From NORP240 sp038134485 (GTDB lineage: Bacteria; Pseudomonadota; Gammaproteobacteria; Pseudomonadales; Pseudohongiellaceae), in the NCBI GenBank assembly GCA_038134485.1, contig JAYPVG010000017.1, positions 1-64,000 on the forward strand: a stretch of 64,000 bases of DNA, in the 5' to 3' direction. Of this stretch, positions 34,106 to 43,349 are shown piece after piece. The notes beneath the pieces were generated by a model. It searched no databases. It was not told where the DNA came from and worked only from the letters and a program-made list of their open reading frames with translations. The position numbers and the translations under genes were made by a program. Positions within the stretch are counted from its first letter, which is position 1. The number at the start of each line of letters is the position of its first letter.

Positions 34106-35725
34106 ATGCTTCCAGCGGTTCGTCTGTACTGGTTTATAACTCTCGTGGCGCTGCCTTCCAGCGTCGCGTGGCTTTTGATTGTGAGCTCTGACTCACTGAG
34201 CCTCTCTGAGCTGGCGCGACATCCATTTCAACTGGTTCTATCCGTTCTGTTTACCGGTTATGCGATCCTTGGATTTTGGGAAATGCGCTGGGCGCCCAAC
34301 AACTTGAGGCGCAATTACCCCGTGCTGGCGAATTTGCGTTATCTGCTGGAGTACATTCGTCCGGAAATTCAGCAATATTTCATCGCTAGCAACACTTCCG
34401 AGCGTCCCTTCAACCGGGAACAACGGGATCTCGTTTACCGACGCTCCAAAAACCTGAACGATACGCTGCCCTTTGGAACCCAGCGAGATATTCTGGAGCA
34501 AGGTTTCCGCAGCCTCTATCACTCAATCAATGCAACTACGGTGAAAGAAGAGCACAGCAGGGTTACCATAGGTGGCCCGGGATGCAAGAAACCCTACAGC
34601 GCATCACGACTGAATATTTCTGGCATGAGTTTCGGAGCCTTGAGCGCGAACGCTATTGCAGCCCTGAACAAGGGCGCAGCGCTGGGTAACTTTTTCCATA
34701 ACACCGGCGAAGGCAGTATCAGCGAACATCACCTGGCACATGGAGGCGATCTGGTCTGGCAACTGGGGACCGGTTATTTCGGGTGTCGAACCTCAGAAGG
34801 CCGACTGGATAACGGGGCGTTTGCCGCGAAGGCCTGCCTGGATCAGGTCAAGATGATAGAGATTAAAATTTCCCAGGGCGCCAAGCCTTCCCATGGCGGA
34901 GTTCTGCCTGGAGCCAAGGTTACCGAGGAAATCGCAAGAATACGGACGGTCGAAGTCGGTAAAACCGTCTACTCCCCGGCCAGGCATCCGGAATTCAGCT
35001 CCCCCCTAGAACTGATGAACTTTGTTCAACGACTTCGGGAACTGAGCGGCGGTAAGCCTGTGGGGTTCAAGTTCTGTTTGGGCAGGAAGAGCGAATTCAT
35101 GGCAATTGTCAAAGGAATGCTCGAAACCGGCATTTATCCCGACTTTATCACGGTCGACGGCGCGGAAGGAGGAACGGGTGCCGCGCCGGTGGAGTTTTCA
35201 AACCGTCTCGGCACTCCGTGTCTGGAAGCAACTTTTGCGGTAAGCCAGGTGCTGATCGGTGCCGGCGTCAGGGACAAGATCAGTATAATCAGCGCCGGCA
35301 AGACCGCGACCGGATATGACATGCTGGAAAAAATTGCCGTCGGAGCAGATACAGTCAACGCCGCACGCACCATGATGATGGCGCTGGGCTGCATTCAGGC
35401 GCAGTCCTGTAACACCAACAATTGCCCTACCGGCGTTGCCACGACCAACCCAATCCGGGGTCGGGCGATCAACGTGGAAGCCAAAGCCATCCGCGTCAAA
35501 AACTTTCATCACAACACCATGCACGCCTTCCTCGAACTTTGCGGCGCCATGGGTTATGACAATCCAGACCGGCTGCAGCCCGGCGATATCGTTTGCCGCT
35601 ACGACGCCGGCTACCGGCTGTTTGACGAGATACACCCGTTACTTTTCGATGGCCAGTTACTGGAGCATACCGCTCCCCCGGAGTATCAGCTGGATTGGGA
35701 CAGGGCAAGTGCGGAACGTTTTTAA
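34106..35725 (+). CDS. FMN-dependent glutamate synthase-family protein
   Basis: A 539-residue membrane-tethered flavoprotein resembling the synthase (FMN) domain of GltB. Two hydrophobic helices lie near the N-terminus. The catalytic barrel contains ISGMSFGALSANAIAALNKGA, NTGEGSISEHH, QGAKPSHGGVLPG, FITVDGAEGGTGAAP and the 3Fe-4S region around CIQAQSCNTNNCPTG. It lacks the glutaminase and the beta-helix domain of true GltB, as do other stand-alone members. The ATG at 34106 has AAGGA eight bases upstream, whereas 34049 has none. Physiological substrate is unknown; it might feed electrons to or from a membrane partner. Confidence 0.85.
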   Translation: MLPAVRLYWFITLVALPSSVAWLLIVSSDSLSLSELARHPFQLVLSVLFTGYAILGFWEMRWAPNNLRRNYPVLANLRYLLEYIRPEIQQYFIASNTSERPFNREQRDLVYRRSKNLNDTLPFGTQRDILEQGFRSLYHSINATTVKEEHSRVTIGGPGCKKPYSASRLNISGMSFGALSANAIAALNKGAALGNFFHNTGEGSISEHHLAHGGDLVWQLGTGYFGCRTSEGRLDNGAFAAKACLDQVKMIEIKISQGAKPSHGGVLPGAKVTEEIARIRTVEVGKTVYSPARHPEFSSPLELMNFVQRLRELSGGKPVGFKFCLGRKSEFMAIVKGMLETGIYPDFITVDGAEGGTGAAPVEFSNRLGTPCLEATFAVSQVLIGAGVRDKISIISAGKTATGYDMLEKIAVGADTVNAARTMMMALGCIQAQSCNTNNCPTGVATTNPIRGRAINVEAKAIRVKNFHHNTMHAFLELCGAMGYDNPDRLQPGDIVCRYDAGYRLFDEIHPLLFDGQLLEHTAPPEYQLDWDRASAERF

Positions 35726-35819
35726 GCCGAGCGAGCCTCGATAAGCCGCCAGTATGGCAATCAGATCAGACAATCCGCCATTTCTTTACTCCCGACAAAC
35801 GATAGCGCAAAATTTCACC

Positions 35820-36377
35820 ATGTCTCACGTAAAGCTCCAATGTCTGCTAACCCTGATTTGCCTGCTTGCTGTTATCCCCACCCGGGGTGATCAGACCGAC
35901 CCGCAATTGGATGCGCTTTTCGACGCACTGACCGAAACCGAAGACTCGAGGCTCTTATCGGAAATCGAAAGCCGGATCTGGAACCTCTGGTACCAGCATT
36001 CAGACCGTGACATGCAGGCGGCTCTGGTGGCCGGTGACAGGCTCATGAATGCCGGCTACCATGGCGACGCACTGCGAGTGTTCACTGCAGTCATTGACCA
36101 ACAGCCCGCTTATGCTGAGGCATGGAATCGTCGCGCAACATTGCATTATCTGATGGGAAACTTTGCCGAGTCTGTTAGCGATATAGACCAAACCCTGAAT
36201 CTGGAACCGCGACACTTTGGCGCGCTATCGGGCCTGGGCCTTGTCTACCTTCAACAGAACAACCTGCTCAAAGCGCGAGAAGCGTTTGAAAGTTTATTGA
36301 GCATCCACCCAAACAGCCAGGCAGCTCGGCAAAATCTGGAAAGCGTGCTGGAGGCATTGCGGACACAGTTCATCTGA
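35820..36377 (+). CDS. Secreted tetratricopeptide-repeat protein
   Basis: A 185-residue exported TPR protein. A signal peptide (MSHVKLQCLLTLICLLAVI) ends near residue 24. About three TPR units follow, most clearly AEAWNRRATLHYLMGNFAES and FGALSGLGLVYLQQNNLLKA. It is a periplasmic scaffold of unknown partner. The frame opens 22 codons earlier, but the ATG at 35820 sets up the signal peptide correctly. It ends 57 bases before a strong bidirectional hairpin terminator. Confidence 0.8.
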   Translation: MSHVKLQCLLTLICLLAVIPTRGDQTDPQLDALFDALTETEDSRLLSEIESRIWNLWYQHSDRDMQAALVAGDRLMNAGYHGDALRVFTAVIDQQPAYAEAWNRRATLHYLMGNFAESVSDIDQTLNLEPRHFGALSGLGLVYLQQNNLLKAREAFESLLSIHPNSQAARQNLESVLEALRTQFI

Positions 36378-36433
36378 ACAGCAGTGCCAATTGAAAGCAC
36401 GACGACAATTTCCGAGTCCAAAGACCGTAGCCA

Positions 36434-36469
36434 CAAAAAAAGGCGGTGCCACAGCGCCACCTTTTTTTA
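36434..36469. terminator. Bidirectional rho-independent terminator
   Basis: Seven A residues (36435-36441), a GC-rich hairpin containing GGCGGTG and CAGCGCC, then CC and seven T residues (36462-36468). The A and T tracts make it symmetrical. It lies between the plus-strand TPR gene and the minus-strand lipoprotein gene, so it can end both transcripts. Confidence 0.85.
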
Positions 36470-36516
36470 CTTATTGAGACCGCCAGAGTAGCTAGCGTCC
36501 GGCGTCAGATTCGAGT

Positions 36517-36873
36517 CTACTGACGGGTCCCGGTGACTCCGAAAGCACCGAAGTCGCTACCGAATTCACCACTCAGCGAGTCACCATCCACGGTGCCACT
36601 GAACGTGAGGCTGATACTCTGACCTTGAGCCTCGAGATCAGCGGTAAAATTTATGGCATTGCCGTCAAACATAATCCCACTGATATTCTGTTCGCCCAGG
36701 TCTCCCGACATGACACCGGTACCGTCTCCAGAAATAGTCAGAACCGCTGGCATCGCACCGAGGGGCGTATTCATTTCAATGTTCCATACCCCTATTGCCG
36801 GGGGAACTGACGCCGCACATCCAGCCAGAACCAGCACCATCGCAATCAATGATCCACCGAGTATTTTTCTCAT
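36517..36873 (-). CDS. Small beta-rich lipoprotein
   Basis: A 118-residue predicted lipoprotein with lipobox VLAGC (Cys19). The mature part is short beta strands with repeated glycine/aspartate turns: IGVWNIEMNTPLGAMPAVL, ISGDGTGVMSGDLGEQ, and FSGTVDGDSLSGEFGSDFG. That pattern resembles small secreted beta-sandwich or lipocalin-like domains that sense or bind hydrophobic ligands, but I cannot name a family. It ends before the shared terminator. Confidence 0.65.
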   Translation of the reverse strand: MRKILGGSLIAMVLVLAGCAASVPPAIGVWNIEMNTPLGAMPAVLTISGDGTGVMSGDLGEQNISGIMFDGNAINFTADLEAQGQSISLTFSGTVDGDSLSGEFGSDFGAFGVTGTRQ

Positions 36874-37104
36874 ATCTAAACTACCTTCCTTTTTGCATAA
36901 GCAACGCGTTGAAAATTATCTGATCGGGAGTGTCGCTGTGATTGCCGCAGATTTTTTCGAAAACGAAATTCCCTCTGCCCTACTCCCATGCAAGCCAGCG
37001 CAATTTGCAGATGAAGCCCATCATCTGGCGATCATGCGCGCCACATGCACAGCATTGTCCTTGTATTTGCCGGACAGTCAACCGTTAGCGGTTGAAAAAG
37101 CCGG

Positions 37105-38010
37105 TTATTTTGTTTTCCAGGCCGTCAGCCATGACTGGGAGACCCGTGAGAATCCCAACTGGTCCAGACCCCGTTCTATGCCAGGCATATGGGCGGCGCC
37201 ATAGAAAATACTGAAAGACAGAATCGAAGGATTATTCAGCCCCCTGCGCAGGACGTCCAGGGCGGCTTCGTTGCGGTCATCCAGGATGGTTATTCCCCTG
37301 CCGGTCAGAGACGCCAGGCTGTCCTCAGAGTAGGCTAAACTCTGACCTAGCAGATACTTGAACGCATCCTGCCGGTTGGGCAGGGAGAAAAGACCCATTA
37401 TGTCCGACAATGACATTGCCGCCGCGGGCTGTTGCCCGCCGACCAGACCCTGTTCCTGAAGCTCAATCTCAGTCATTACCAGACTCAGGATCGACGAAAA
37501 AAGGGTTTCTCCTTTTGCGTCCATCACCGCGTCCAGTTCGCGGGGTTCCAGATCTGCGTGAAAGAAATTCGGACGCGCATAATTGATCAGATTGAGCTGA
37601 AAACTCAATCCCAGCAATCGGGTCAAACTGGTTTGCAAAAATCCGATGGCGCCGCCACCGCTCGCTGTGCCCTGTCCATTTGGGCGGACATTTTCGTCAG
37701 CCACAAGTTCATAGAGCACCGCGTCACGGGTAGCGAAGTATTCGTTCAACTCCCGGTAGTAAGATTCTTCGGCGATATGAACAGTAGCGACCAGGTCGAT
37801 CTCAATACCCGCATCATTGCGATAAGTGGTTATAGATGTCTGTAGCTCGCCGGCAAATTCACCTTCGCCTTCGAGGAAACGCAGGAACTGCGTCGCTTCC
37901 TTCCTATCTGTCCGCTCGTCGGCCCGCTCGATCGCCGGCTGCGCCAGCAGAAGCCCTGCTGACAAGCAGACCAGTGTGGAGAGACCCACTATCCATTTCT
38001 TGATCGTCAT
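37105..38010 (-). CDS. TraB/GumN-like secreted protein
   Basis: A 301-residue exported protein. A signal or anchor sequence (TIKKWIVGLSTLVCLSAGLL) leads into a region with EIDLVATVHIAEESYYRELN and RDAVLYELVADENV, the first conserved block of the TraB/PrgY/GumN superfamily (GxxHxxxxxxY...E type), a TIKI-like metallohydrolase fold. ARPNFFHADLEPRELDAVM, with glutamates and histidines, fits the second block. The frame extends upstream, but 38010 gives the signal start. It lies 64 bases after the alcohol dehydrogenase on the same strand. Confidence 0.72.
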   Translation of the reverse strand: MTIKKWIVGLSTLVCLSAGLLLAQPAIERADERTDRKEATQFLRFLEGEGEFAGELQTSITTYRNDAGIEIDLVATVHIAEESYYRELNEYFATRDAVLYELVADENVRPNGQGTASGGGAIGFLQTSLTRLLGLSFQLNLINYARPNFFHADLEPRELDAVMDAKGETLFSSILSLVMTEIELQEQGLVGGQQPAAAMSLSDIMGLFSLPNRQDAFKYLLGQSLAYSEDSLASLTGRGITILDDRNEAALDVLRRGLNNPSILSFSIFYGAAHMPGIERGLDQLGFSRVSQSWLTAWKTK

Positions 38011-38074
38011 ATCAGCCATCAGCCTGATTATACCTGTTGATCGAACTGGTACACGCGGAGTGGACAAATCCATT

Positions 38075-39268
38075 TCAGCTCCAGGCGAGTTCCAGAACTT
38101 GAAGGACATCTTCGGTGCTGCTTATGGTTCGAGGATTGCGTTGCACTACCGGATGCCTGCTCGCCAGCTGCGCGATTTTTGCTAACTGTTGACGTGAGAC
38201 CCCCACGTCCTGCAATGTCTGAGGCAACTGCAATCTTGCAACCAGTTTTCTGACTGCCTGCCCGGCACTCAGGTCGGGCTGACCCAGCGCCTCGGCTATC
38301 GGCTGCTGGCGTTTGCCATTAAATTCGCTATTCCACTGCAAAACCGCGGGCAGCATGACACAGGACGTATAGCCATGAGGCACCCCGCATACCGCGCCAA
38401 GAAGATAGCCGATACCATGGCTCGCCCCATGGCGAACCTGTCCCAGACCGCAGCAGGCCAACCAGACCGCCTGCTGGCTGAGGCTCCGGGCGGCGAGGTT
38501 GGCCGGATCGTCGACGGTAGCGGGCAAACTGCTGGCGAACAAGCGAAGTGCGTGAAGAAAGTGACCCTCCAGGAAGCTGTGAGCATCGGCTGAACAGTAC
38601 CCTTCCACGGCATGATCCAGCGATCGAATTGCTGTCGAAAGCCACAGCCATTGCGGAGTTCTGCAACTCAGGGCCGGATCGTAAATAATTACCTGGGGGT
38701 AAAGATCCGGGCCCCGATATCCTTCCTTAAGAGACTTGACCGGATCTGTGATCCCCGCATTGTTGCTGAATTCTGCGCCGGACAATGTCGTGGGGATAGC
38801 TATCTGCCGCAGTATCGAGGGTTCGGAAAAATGACTGAAATCACCAGCCTTGCTCCCACGGCTGCCGTCTGCAAACTGCGCGTAATCCAACAACTGCTGC
38901 TCCGATTCAAGCTTCTGTTGCAATGCCAACTGCACGGCCTTGGCCGCATCGATAACCGATCCGCCGCCGAAAGTTACCAGTAAATCGGGATCACAGGAAC
39001 GCGCCCGGTCCAGTGCCGCCATCACCGCCGGACGAGGTGTGTGTGCAGGGATGTCGGCAAACACATCTTTCAACCTGCCGTCCAGAGCCGCGTCGATCTC
39101 GGCAACCAGCCCGGTCTTCTCATGCAAGGTTCTCGATGCCAGAAGGAACACCCGCTGGGAATCTCTCGCATCTACCTGCTCGATCAGGCTACTGATTGCG
39201 TCAGCACCCTGAATGACTGTCTCGAGTCTGGAATATTCGAACTTTATCTGCCGCACCTGTTCAGTCAT
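38075..39268 (-). CDS. Iron-type alcohol dehydrogenase / maleylacetate reductase-like
   Basis: A 397-residue dehydrogenase of the group III, metal-dependent family. The NAD-binding TFGGGSVIDAAKAVQLAL at about residues 97-114 and the PTTLSGAEFSNNAGITD block are clear. Metal ligands are expected in SLDHAVEGYC and HGASHGIGYLLGAVCGVPHG. The spacing PTTLSGxE is closer to maleylacetate reductases and related enzymes than to ethanol dehydrogenases, but the substrate is not determinable. The start at 39268 was chosen at MTEQ. It is divergent from the molybdenum hydroxylase pair. Confidence 0.85.
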   Translation of the reverse strand: MTEQVRQIKFEYSRLETVIQGADAISSLIEQVDARDSQRVFLLASRTLHEKTGLVAEIDAALDGRLKDVFADIPAHTPRPAVMAALDRARSCDPDLLVTFGGGSVIDAAKAVQLALQQKLESEQQLLDYAQFADGSRGSKAGDFSHFSEPSILRQIAIPTTLSGAEFSNNAGITDPVKSLKEGYRGPDLYPQVIIYDPALSCRTPQWLWLSTAIRSLDHAVEGYCSADAHSFLEGHFLHALRLFASSLPATVDDPANLAARSLSQQAVWLACCGLGQVRHGASHGIGYLLGAVCGVPHGYTSCVMLPAVLQWNSEFNGKRQQPIAEALGQPDLSAGQAVRKLVARLQLPQTLQDVGVSRQQLAKIAQLASRHPVVQRNPRTISSTEDVLQVLELAWS

Positions 39269-39436
39269 GGAGAAGGGTCCCAAAAAATTTCAATCACCAA
39301 CTCTCCCCGGCTAGCACTTTTCTGTCAAGGGGTCGCTGGTTGAAGCGAGTCGGCAACAGATATATGCTGGGCAGCCTGTACCTGCAGTTTTATGCCGGTC
39401 ACTTAATTTAAAGCCAGAATAAATGAGGAAATCCAG

Positions 39437-39910
39437 ATGGCGAACATCAAGGTCAATGGCGTTGAGTACCAGCTTGACGTAGAGCCGGACATGCCACTGT
39501 TGTGGGTTCTGAGGGACGAACTCGGATTGACGGGGACAAAATTCGGCTGCGGAATCGCTGCCTGCGGCGCGTGCACCGTGCACGTCAATGGCAACGCCAG
39601 ACGCAGCTGCGTAACACCCATAAGTTCGGTCGAAAGCGCTGATATCACCACCATTGAAGGGCTTGCAGAAGCGGTCAACGGTAACGCTCCCAATGCGCCT
39701 ACCCTCAGCAGGGTGCAGCAGGCCTGGATTGACCATCAGGTACCCCAGTGTGGTTATTGCCAGTCCGGAATGATCATGGCTGTAACTGACCTGCTAAATA
39801 ATAATCCCTCACCCAGCGATTCCGATATCGACAGCAGTCTGAGCAATATCTGCCGCTGCGGTTCCACACCGCGGGTCCGAAAAGCCATTCGTGCGCTGGC
39901 AACAGCCTAG
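39437..39910 (+). CDS. [2Fe-2S] subunit of a molybdenum hydroxylase (IorA-like)
   Basis: A 157-residue iron-sulfur subunit with two [2Fe-2S] clusters. The plant ferredoxin-type cluster uses C38, C43, C46 and C58 (CGIAACGACT), and the C-terminal helical cluster uses CGYCQSG and CRCG. This is the small subunit of isoquinoline 1-oxidoreductase-type and aldehyde oxidase-type enzymes. It has no leader; it would be co-exported with the Tat-dependent large subunit nine bases downstream. Confidence 0.92.
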   Translation: MANIKVNGVEYQLDVEPDMPLLWVLRDELGLTGTKFGCGIAACGACTVHVNGNARRSCVTPISSVESADITTIEGLAEAVNGNAPNAPTLSRVQQAWIDHQVPQCGYCQSGMIMAVTDLLNNNPSPSDSDIDSSLSNICRCGSTPRVRKAIRALATA

Positions 39911-39919
39911 GGAGGCACC

Positions 39920-42136
39920 ATGAAATTATCCAGAAGACGCTTTCTTCTCAGCGCTGCAATTGTCGGTGGCGGAGTCCTTATTGGTTATGCGGCTACCAGG
40001 CCCAGTCGTCACCGACTGGCCAACGAAACAGTGGCCGAAAATGGTCAGCGCTTCGTATCCAGTTGGATCCGCATAGACCCTGATAACCGGGTAACAGTCT
40101 ACGTCCCGCATTCTGAAATGGGCCAGGGCGTGCACACCTCGCTGGCGATGATGGCTGCGGACGAGATGGATGCAGACTGGGAGCTGATCAATGCCGAGCA
40201 AGCCCCGGCAACTGACCTGTTTGCTAATGGCGACCTGATTACCGGATTTGCCGCTGAATTCGGTGTCCCCGCTTTTCTTGATTCAATTCTCGCGGCATCG
40301 TCCGTGAAGGTCGCTCAACTGGTCAATCTGCAGACTACAGGCGGCAGCAGCTCGGTTCGTTTCACTGGTGAACATGCTATGCGCAACGCCGGGGCAGCCG
40401 CCCGCGAAATGCTCATTGCCTGCGCCGCAGAACGCTGGGGGGTACCCGCTGAACAGTGCTACACCCAGCTATCACACGTGCACCACAATGCCAGCGGTCG
40501 CTCCCTTTCATTCGGAGAACTGGCCACAGCGGCAGCCGAACTCGAGCCGCCGGAAAATCCCCGCCTCAAGCAACCTTCTGAATTCAACATTATGGGCAAG
40601 GCACTTTCGAGACGCGATATTCCGGCCAAGGTTGTAGGCTCTGCCAAATTCGGTATTGATGCCTACAGTAATGACATGCTGTTCGCGGCAATCAGGATCT
40701 CACCAGTATTCGGTGCCCGACTTGTTTCGGTCGACCCGGGCGAGGCGCTTTCGCGACGCGGAGTCAGAAGAATTATCGAGCTGGAAGATTCTGTCGCTGT
40801 GGTTGCAGACAATTACTGGCGCGCCAAGGAGGCGCTCAAGCTGGTCAAAACCGAATTCGAACAGACTGAAAATGACCGCGTTAGCAGTGCTGACATTTAC
40901 TCGCAATTTGAGCGTGACCTCGCCGCCAGCTCCGGTAAAGAAGACAGAGAAGTTGGAGATGCCGAAACGGCCATGGCAGAAGCCCGCGATATTATCGAGG
41001 GAAATTACCGGGTTCCGTACCTTGCTCATGCCCCAATGGAACCGATGAATTGCACCGTGCACTTCCACGACGGCAAGGCTGACGTGTGGACCAGCACCCA
41101 GGATAACCTCGGCATCAGGGGACGGGTCGCATCTATTGGCGGATTAGGCGAGAACGATGTGACACTGCATCCAGTTTACCTGGGTGGTGGTTTTGGACGT
41201 CGGTTGCCCTTTAACTGGAATATGATCGATCACGCAACCCTCATCGCAAAGGAATTCAGTGTGCCAGTAAAAACCGTCTTCAGCCGTGAAGACGATATGC
41301 AACAGGACTATTATCGACCAGCTGTCGCCAGCAACTTTCGCGCAGCATTCGATGCGCAAGGCAATGTAACTGCCTGGGAAAACCGTTACACCGGGCCGAT
41401 TCAGACCCCTGGTGCAGCGCACATTCCCTATGCCATCAACAACCAGTCAATTCGTGTAGTGGACAGCGATACCCATGTGCCTATCGCGGCCTGGCGCAGC
41501 GTCGATCATTCCCAGCAGACTTTCTTTACCGAATCTTTCGTCGACGAGATTGCGCATAGATCCGGCAAGAATCCCTTCCAGTTCCGTCTTGAGCTACTGG
41601 CAAACCATCCACGTCATCGTCGGGTGCTGGAGGTTGCCGCTGAAGGCGCAGGGTATGGTCAAAATCTCCCCGACGGCCATGCCATGGGCATAGCGGTGCA
41701 GGAGAGCTTTGGCAGCGTCGTCGCCGAAATAGCCGAAGTTTCTGTGCTCCCGGATGGCCAACTGCAGGTGCACAAGGTAACCTGCGCGATCGATTGCGGT
41801 CGAGTTATCAATCCAGATACTGCCGAACAACAGGTGGAGAGCGGGATAATCTACGGACTCTCGGCCGCACTGTATGGCGAAATAACTATCCAGAATGGTG
41901 CAGTGGCTAATCAGAACTTCCCTGACTACGATTCGGTGCGCATGGCACAAACGCCTGAGATTCAGGTTCATCTAGTCGAATCTGGAGAGGCCATCGGTGG
42001 TCTGGGCGAACCCTCAACACCGCCGATAGCCGCGGCGGTTGCCAACGCGGCCTATATCCTGACCGGGCAACGCGTCAGAGAGCTACCGTTCAAGAACCAC
42101 GATTTGTCGCGCACAATTCCGATAGCTCAACGCTGA
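39920..42136 (+). CDS. Molybdopterin-binding subunit of a xanthine dehydrogenase-family enzyme (IorB-like)
   Basis: A 738-residue molybdenum-cofactor subunit. A twin-arginine leader SRRRFLLSAA is at residues 4-13, so the enzyme works in the periplasm. Cofactor-binding segments are visible as SEMGQGVHTS, LGGGFGRRLP and GGLGEPSTPP, the last near the catalytic glutamate. No FAD subunit is encoded, so electrons should pass through the two [2Fe-2S] clusters of the partner to a cytochrome. Substrates of this class are aldehydes or N-heterocycles. The specific substrate is unknown. Confidence 0.92.
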   Translation: MKLSRRRFLLSAAIVGGGVLIGYAATRPSRHRLANETVAENGQRFVSSWIRIDPDNRVTVYVPHSEMGQGVHTSLAMMAADEMDADWELINAEQAPATDLFANGDLITGFAAEFGVPAFLDSILAASSVKVAQLVNLQTTGGSSSVRFTGEHAMRNAGAAAREMLIACAAERWGVPAEQCYTQLSHVHHNASGRSLSFGELATAAAELEPPENPRLKQPSEFNIMGKALSRRDIPAKVVGSAKFGIDAYSNDMLFAAIRISPVFGARLVSVDPGEALSRRGVRRIIELEDSVAVVADNYWRAKEALKLVKTEFEQTENDRVSSADIYSQFERDLAASSGKEDREVGDAETAMAEARDIIEGNYRVPYLAHAPMEPMNCTVHFHDGKADVWTSTQDNLGIRGRVASIGGLGENDVTLHPVYLGGGFGRRLPFNWNMIDHATLIAKEFSVPVKTVFSREDDMQQDYYRPAVASNFRAAFDAQGNVTAWENRYTGPIQTPGAAHIPYAINNQSIRVVDSDTHVPIAAWRSVDHSQQTFFTESFVDEIAHRSGKNPFQFRLELLANHPRHRRVLEVAAEGAGYGQNLPDGHAMGIAVQESFGSVVAEIAEVSVLPDGQLQVHKVTCAIDCGRVINPDTAEQQVESGIIYGLSAALYGEITIQNGAVANQNFPDYDSVRMAQTPEIQVHLVESGEAIGGLGEPSTPPIAAAVANAAYILTGQRVRELPFKNHDLSRTIPIAQR

Positions 42137-42143
42137 TGAAATT

Positions 42144-42180
42144 CCCGGACCGGCCTTTGGTCGGTTCGGGTTACCCTCTT
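42144..42180 (+). terminator. Strong hairpin after the molybdenum hydroxylase operon
   Basis: CCCGGACCGGCC (42144-42155) pairs with GGTCGGTTCGGG (42159-42170) over 12 positions with two G-T wobbles around a TTT loop. A weak, interrupted T-rich run follows (TTACCCTCTT). It lies eight bases after the IorB-like stop and is probably a terminator, although its T tract is poor. Confidence 0.55.
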
Positions 42181-42248
42181 GCCAGGGAGCCGGATAGCCG
42201 TCACACCGAGAGAGTCCGGGACGGATAATGTCCCAACAAGGGACCGAA

Positions 42249-43349
42249 TCAATCGAGACGTTTGCTGAATCGACGAATAGCCAATCCCAGCATTACCACC
42301 ATAATGACTACCAGCGCCAGCACATCATTCATCATCGATTGAATCTCGGCGCCACGAAGTACGATTCCACGAATCAGCCGATTGAAATGCGTGAGGGGTA
42401 AAACCTCGGCAACATGCTTCGCCACGTCCGGCATTCCATCGAAGGGAAACATGAATCCGGAAAGCAGTATCGAAGGCAGGAAAATAAAAAAAGTCATCTG
42501 CATCGCCTGAAACTGGGTCTTTGCCGAAGTTGAAATGAACAGGCCCAGAGCAAGATTAGTAGCAATAAAAAGCAAAGAGGCCCACAAGACGTCGATTCGA
42601 TCACCGCGCAGGGGCACCTGAAATAATAGCCCCCCCAATCCCAGAATGATGACAACCTGCAGCAGGCCGATTACCACGTAGGGTGCAATCTTTCCCAGCA
42701 TCAATTCAGTGGTCCTGACTGGCGTATTGATCAACAGCTCCAGGTTGCCGCGCTCTTTTTCCCGTACGATTGCAACGGCAGTAAATAACACCATTGTCAT
42801 GGTCAGTATGACTCCTACCAGGCCGGGCACGATGTTGACCGAGGAACGGCGTTCGGGGTTATAGTAGTTGCGGACTTCGATCAGGTTTTGGCCGTTCCGA
42901 GCATTGCGCTGGGTATCGAAAAGAACCGGAACGGAGGTCAATTGGCGTCCGACACCAAGGATGATGGGATCGGTTCCGTCCACCAGTAATTGGACCGCCT
43001 GTCGCTCCCGAGTCACGATGCGACGATCAAAATCATGTGGAATGAAAAGCCCTATGGATATTTGACCACTATCCAGCAAAGTTTCCAGTTCCTGGGCTGT
43101 GCCCACCTGGTGTGTGAACTTCAACACCTGGGACGCGTTGATATCGGCGATCAACTGCCGCGAGAGATGACTGTCTGACTGATCCGCGACAGCTGCGCTC
43201 AGATTACGCACGTCGGTATTGATAGCGTAACCGAACATCGTCAACTGAATCAGCGGGATCCCGACAATCATCCCGAATGTCAGCCTGTCTCTGGACAATT
43301 GCAAGAGTTCTTTGCGCATGATGGCAACACATCGCAAAAAAGAGTTCAT
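42249..43349 (-). CDS. ABC-2 type transporter permease
   Basis: A 366-residue export permease. One membrane helix near the N-terminus (about 25-45) is followed by a large periplasmic domain and five more helices from about residue 175. GVILTMTMVLFTAVAIVREKERGNLELL is the diagnostic ABC-2 core, and LSGFMFPFDGMP is in the later helices. It is the last gene of a hlyD-ATPase-permease unit and overlaps the ATPase gene by four bases. YbhFSR-type systems carry two permeases; only one is here. Confidence 0.9.
   Translation of the reverse strand: MNSFLRCVAIMRKELLQLSRDRLTFGMIVGIPLIQLTMFGYAINTDVRNLSAAVADQSDSHLSRQLIADINASQVLKFTHQVGTAQELETLLDSGQISIGLFIPHDFDRRIVTRERQAVQLLVDGTDPIILGVGRQLTSVPVLFDTQRNARNGQNLIEVRNYYNPERRSSVNIVPGLVGVILTMTMVLFTAVAIVREKERGNLELLINTPVRTTELMLGKIAPYVVIGLLQVVIILGLGGLLFQVPLRGDRIDVLWASLLFIATNLALGLFISTSAKTQFQAMQMTFFIFLPSILLSGFMFPFDGMPDVAKHVAEVLPLTHFNRLIRGIVLRGAEIQSMMNDVLALVVIMVVMLGLAIRRFSKRLD

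Noticed and set aside
36653..37204. 183-codon plus-strand frame across the small lipoprotein and TraB-like genes
   Set aside because: Antisense to a signal-peptide-bearing lipoprotein and the 3' end of the TraB-like gene; the 36874-37104 part is better read as a promoter region.
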